Origin: an uncultured Bacteroides sp.
GTDB lineage: Bacteria; Bacteroidota; Bacteroidia; Bacteroidales; Bacteroidaceae
NCBI GenBank assembly: GCA_900557355.1
Contig: USSR01000457.1
Span: 1-5,804 of the forward strand
Direction: 5' to 3'
DNA length: 5,804 nt
Below are positions 5,412-5,804 of this stretch, piece after piece (the first letter of the stretch is position 1; the number at the start of each line of letters is the position of its first letter). Under the pieces are notes generated by a model. That model was not told the DNA's origin. It did no database searches and saw nothing but the letters and a program-made list of their open reading frames with translations. The position numbers were made by a program, and so were the translations under genes.

Positions 5412-5517
5412 AAATAGGAATAGTTTTAGGCATCCGCCAAACAAACCCTTTTCAGTCCGCATAAGTGCCGTTTTCATGTTATTTCGATGCTCAGGCAACA
5501 TTTTTCCCTGAAAAGTT

Positions 5518-5547
5518 TTTGTAATCTCCAAGTTAATTGTATTTTTG
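5518..5547 (+). promoter_or_regulatory. Bacteroides-type promoter of the coiled-coil gene
   Basis: TTTG (5518-5521), an 18-bp spacer and TATTTTTG (5540-5547) match the Bacteroidetes promoter pattern. The predicted transcription start near 5555 leaves a leader of only about 13 bases before the ATG at 5568. Confidence 0.7.
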
Positions 5548-5567
5548 TGTACAATTTTGGTATAGTA

Positions 5568-5804
5568 ATGACTGACGAAGAAAAGAAGCGATTAAGTACC
5601 TTTGAAGCGAGACTGCGTCATTTAGTCTTTTTACATGACGAATTGAGGCGCGAAAATGCTGAACTAAAGCAACTTCTAAAAAACAAACAAGAAGAATGCG
5701 AACAGGTACATGCTGAATATGAAGCTTTGGAAGATGACTATACGAACCTAAAAACAGCAATGACAATCAGCCTTAACGGCAGCGACGTAAAAGAGACGAA
5801 GACA
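5568..5804 (+). CDS. Small coiled-coil protein, probable zapA-operon leader gene, 3' end beyond right edge
   Basis: Seventy-nine codons are visible, starting at ATG 5568 and open to the right edge. The protein is charged and heptad-rich from about 5 to 64 (EARLRHLVFLHDELRREN, then AELKQLLKNKQEE), with no signal peptide or membrane segment, so it is a cytoplasmic coiled coil. The segment after it, MTISLNGSDVKETK (65-78), matches my memory of a roughly 100-residue Bacteroides protein encoded directly upstream of zapA, the FtsZ-ring-associated protein, with ribonuclease Y further on. A ZapB-like division role is inferred only from that context. The downstream neighbour lies outside the window, so this cannot be confirmed here. 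The gene has its own promoter at 5518-5547 and is transcribed away from the membrane-protein operon. Confidence 0.82.
   Translation, partial: MTDEEKKRLSTFEARLRHLVFLHDELRRENAELKQLLKNKQEECEQVHAEYEALEDDYTNLKTAMTISLNGSDVKETKT

Larger units (their letters stand above)
4927..5567. other. Divergent intergenic region without a convincing gene
   Basis: These 641 bases separate the minus-strand operon from the plus-strand coiled-coil gene. They hold the operon promoter and operators, the 22-bp periodic array, the 202-bp inverted repeat and the plus-strand promoter. I see no credible ORF or structural RNA here. Positions 5037-5146 hold nothing I can name. Positions 5412-5517 hold only a weak 8-bp inverted repeat (CTTTTCAG 5448-5455, CTGAAAAG 5508-5515). 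Confidence 0.7.

Noticed and set aside
5448..5515. 8-bp inverted repeat CTTTTCAG/CTGAAAAG as a terminator or operator
   Set aside because: A 52-nt loop and A/T-rich arms make a chance match likely, and no gene ends upstream on the plus strand.
5533..5766. Minus-strand ORF of 77 codons
   Set aside because: It is antisense to the coiled-coil gene, which has a consensus promoter and a heptad pattern in the plus frame.

Overview
The window looks like chromosome of a gut Bacteroides or close Bacteroidales relative. Two promoters match the Bacteroidetes primary-sigma pattern (TTTG, 18-19 bp, TAnnTTTG). Leaders are A/T-rich and mostly lack Shine-Dalgarno sequences. A secreted DUF2141-type protein is present, and the right-edge gene resembles the small coiled-coil gene that precedes zapA in Bacteroides.

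Layout. Positions 1-771 (minus) hold most of an exported alpha/beta hydrolase that runs off the left edge. Positions 888-4926 (minus) hold one tightly packed operon. In transcription order it encodes a secreted DUF2141-like protein (4926-4543), two paralogous six-helix membrane proteins (4516-3914 and 3893-3276), a 29-residue hydrophobic micropeptide with a strong RBS (3260-3171), a five-helix membrane protein (3151-2657), a third paralog (2599-2012), an eight-helix membrane protein (2015-1242, GTG start overlapping the previous stop), a winged-helix regulator (1240-956) and a possible 22-residue hydrophobic micropeptide (956-888). An inverted repeat at 838-881 may end the operon. Its promoter (4985-5015) is covered by two copies of a 17-bp palindromic element, the expected layout for repression, plausibly by the operon's own regulator.

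Positions 4927-5567 contain no convincing gene. They hold the operon promoter and operators, a degenerate array with a 22-bp period (from about 5147), and a 202-bp inverted repeat (5210-5411) with 49-bp perfect outer arms. A plus-strand promoter (5518-5547) then drives the coiled-coil gene (5568 to the right edge).

The most interesting content is the operon as a whole: a self-contained, probably autoregulated envelope module built on a triplicated, unnamed membrane-protein family with one or two micropeptides. Its function cannot be read from the sequence. An envelope-stress or membrane-homeostasis role is inference only.
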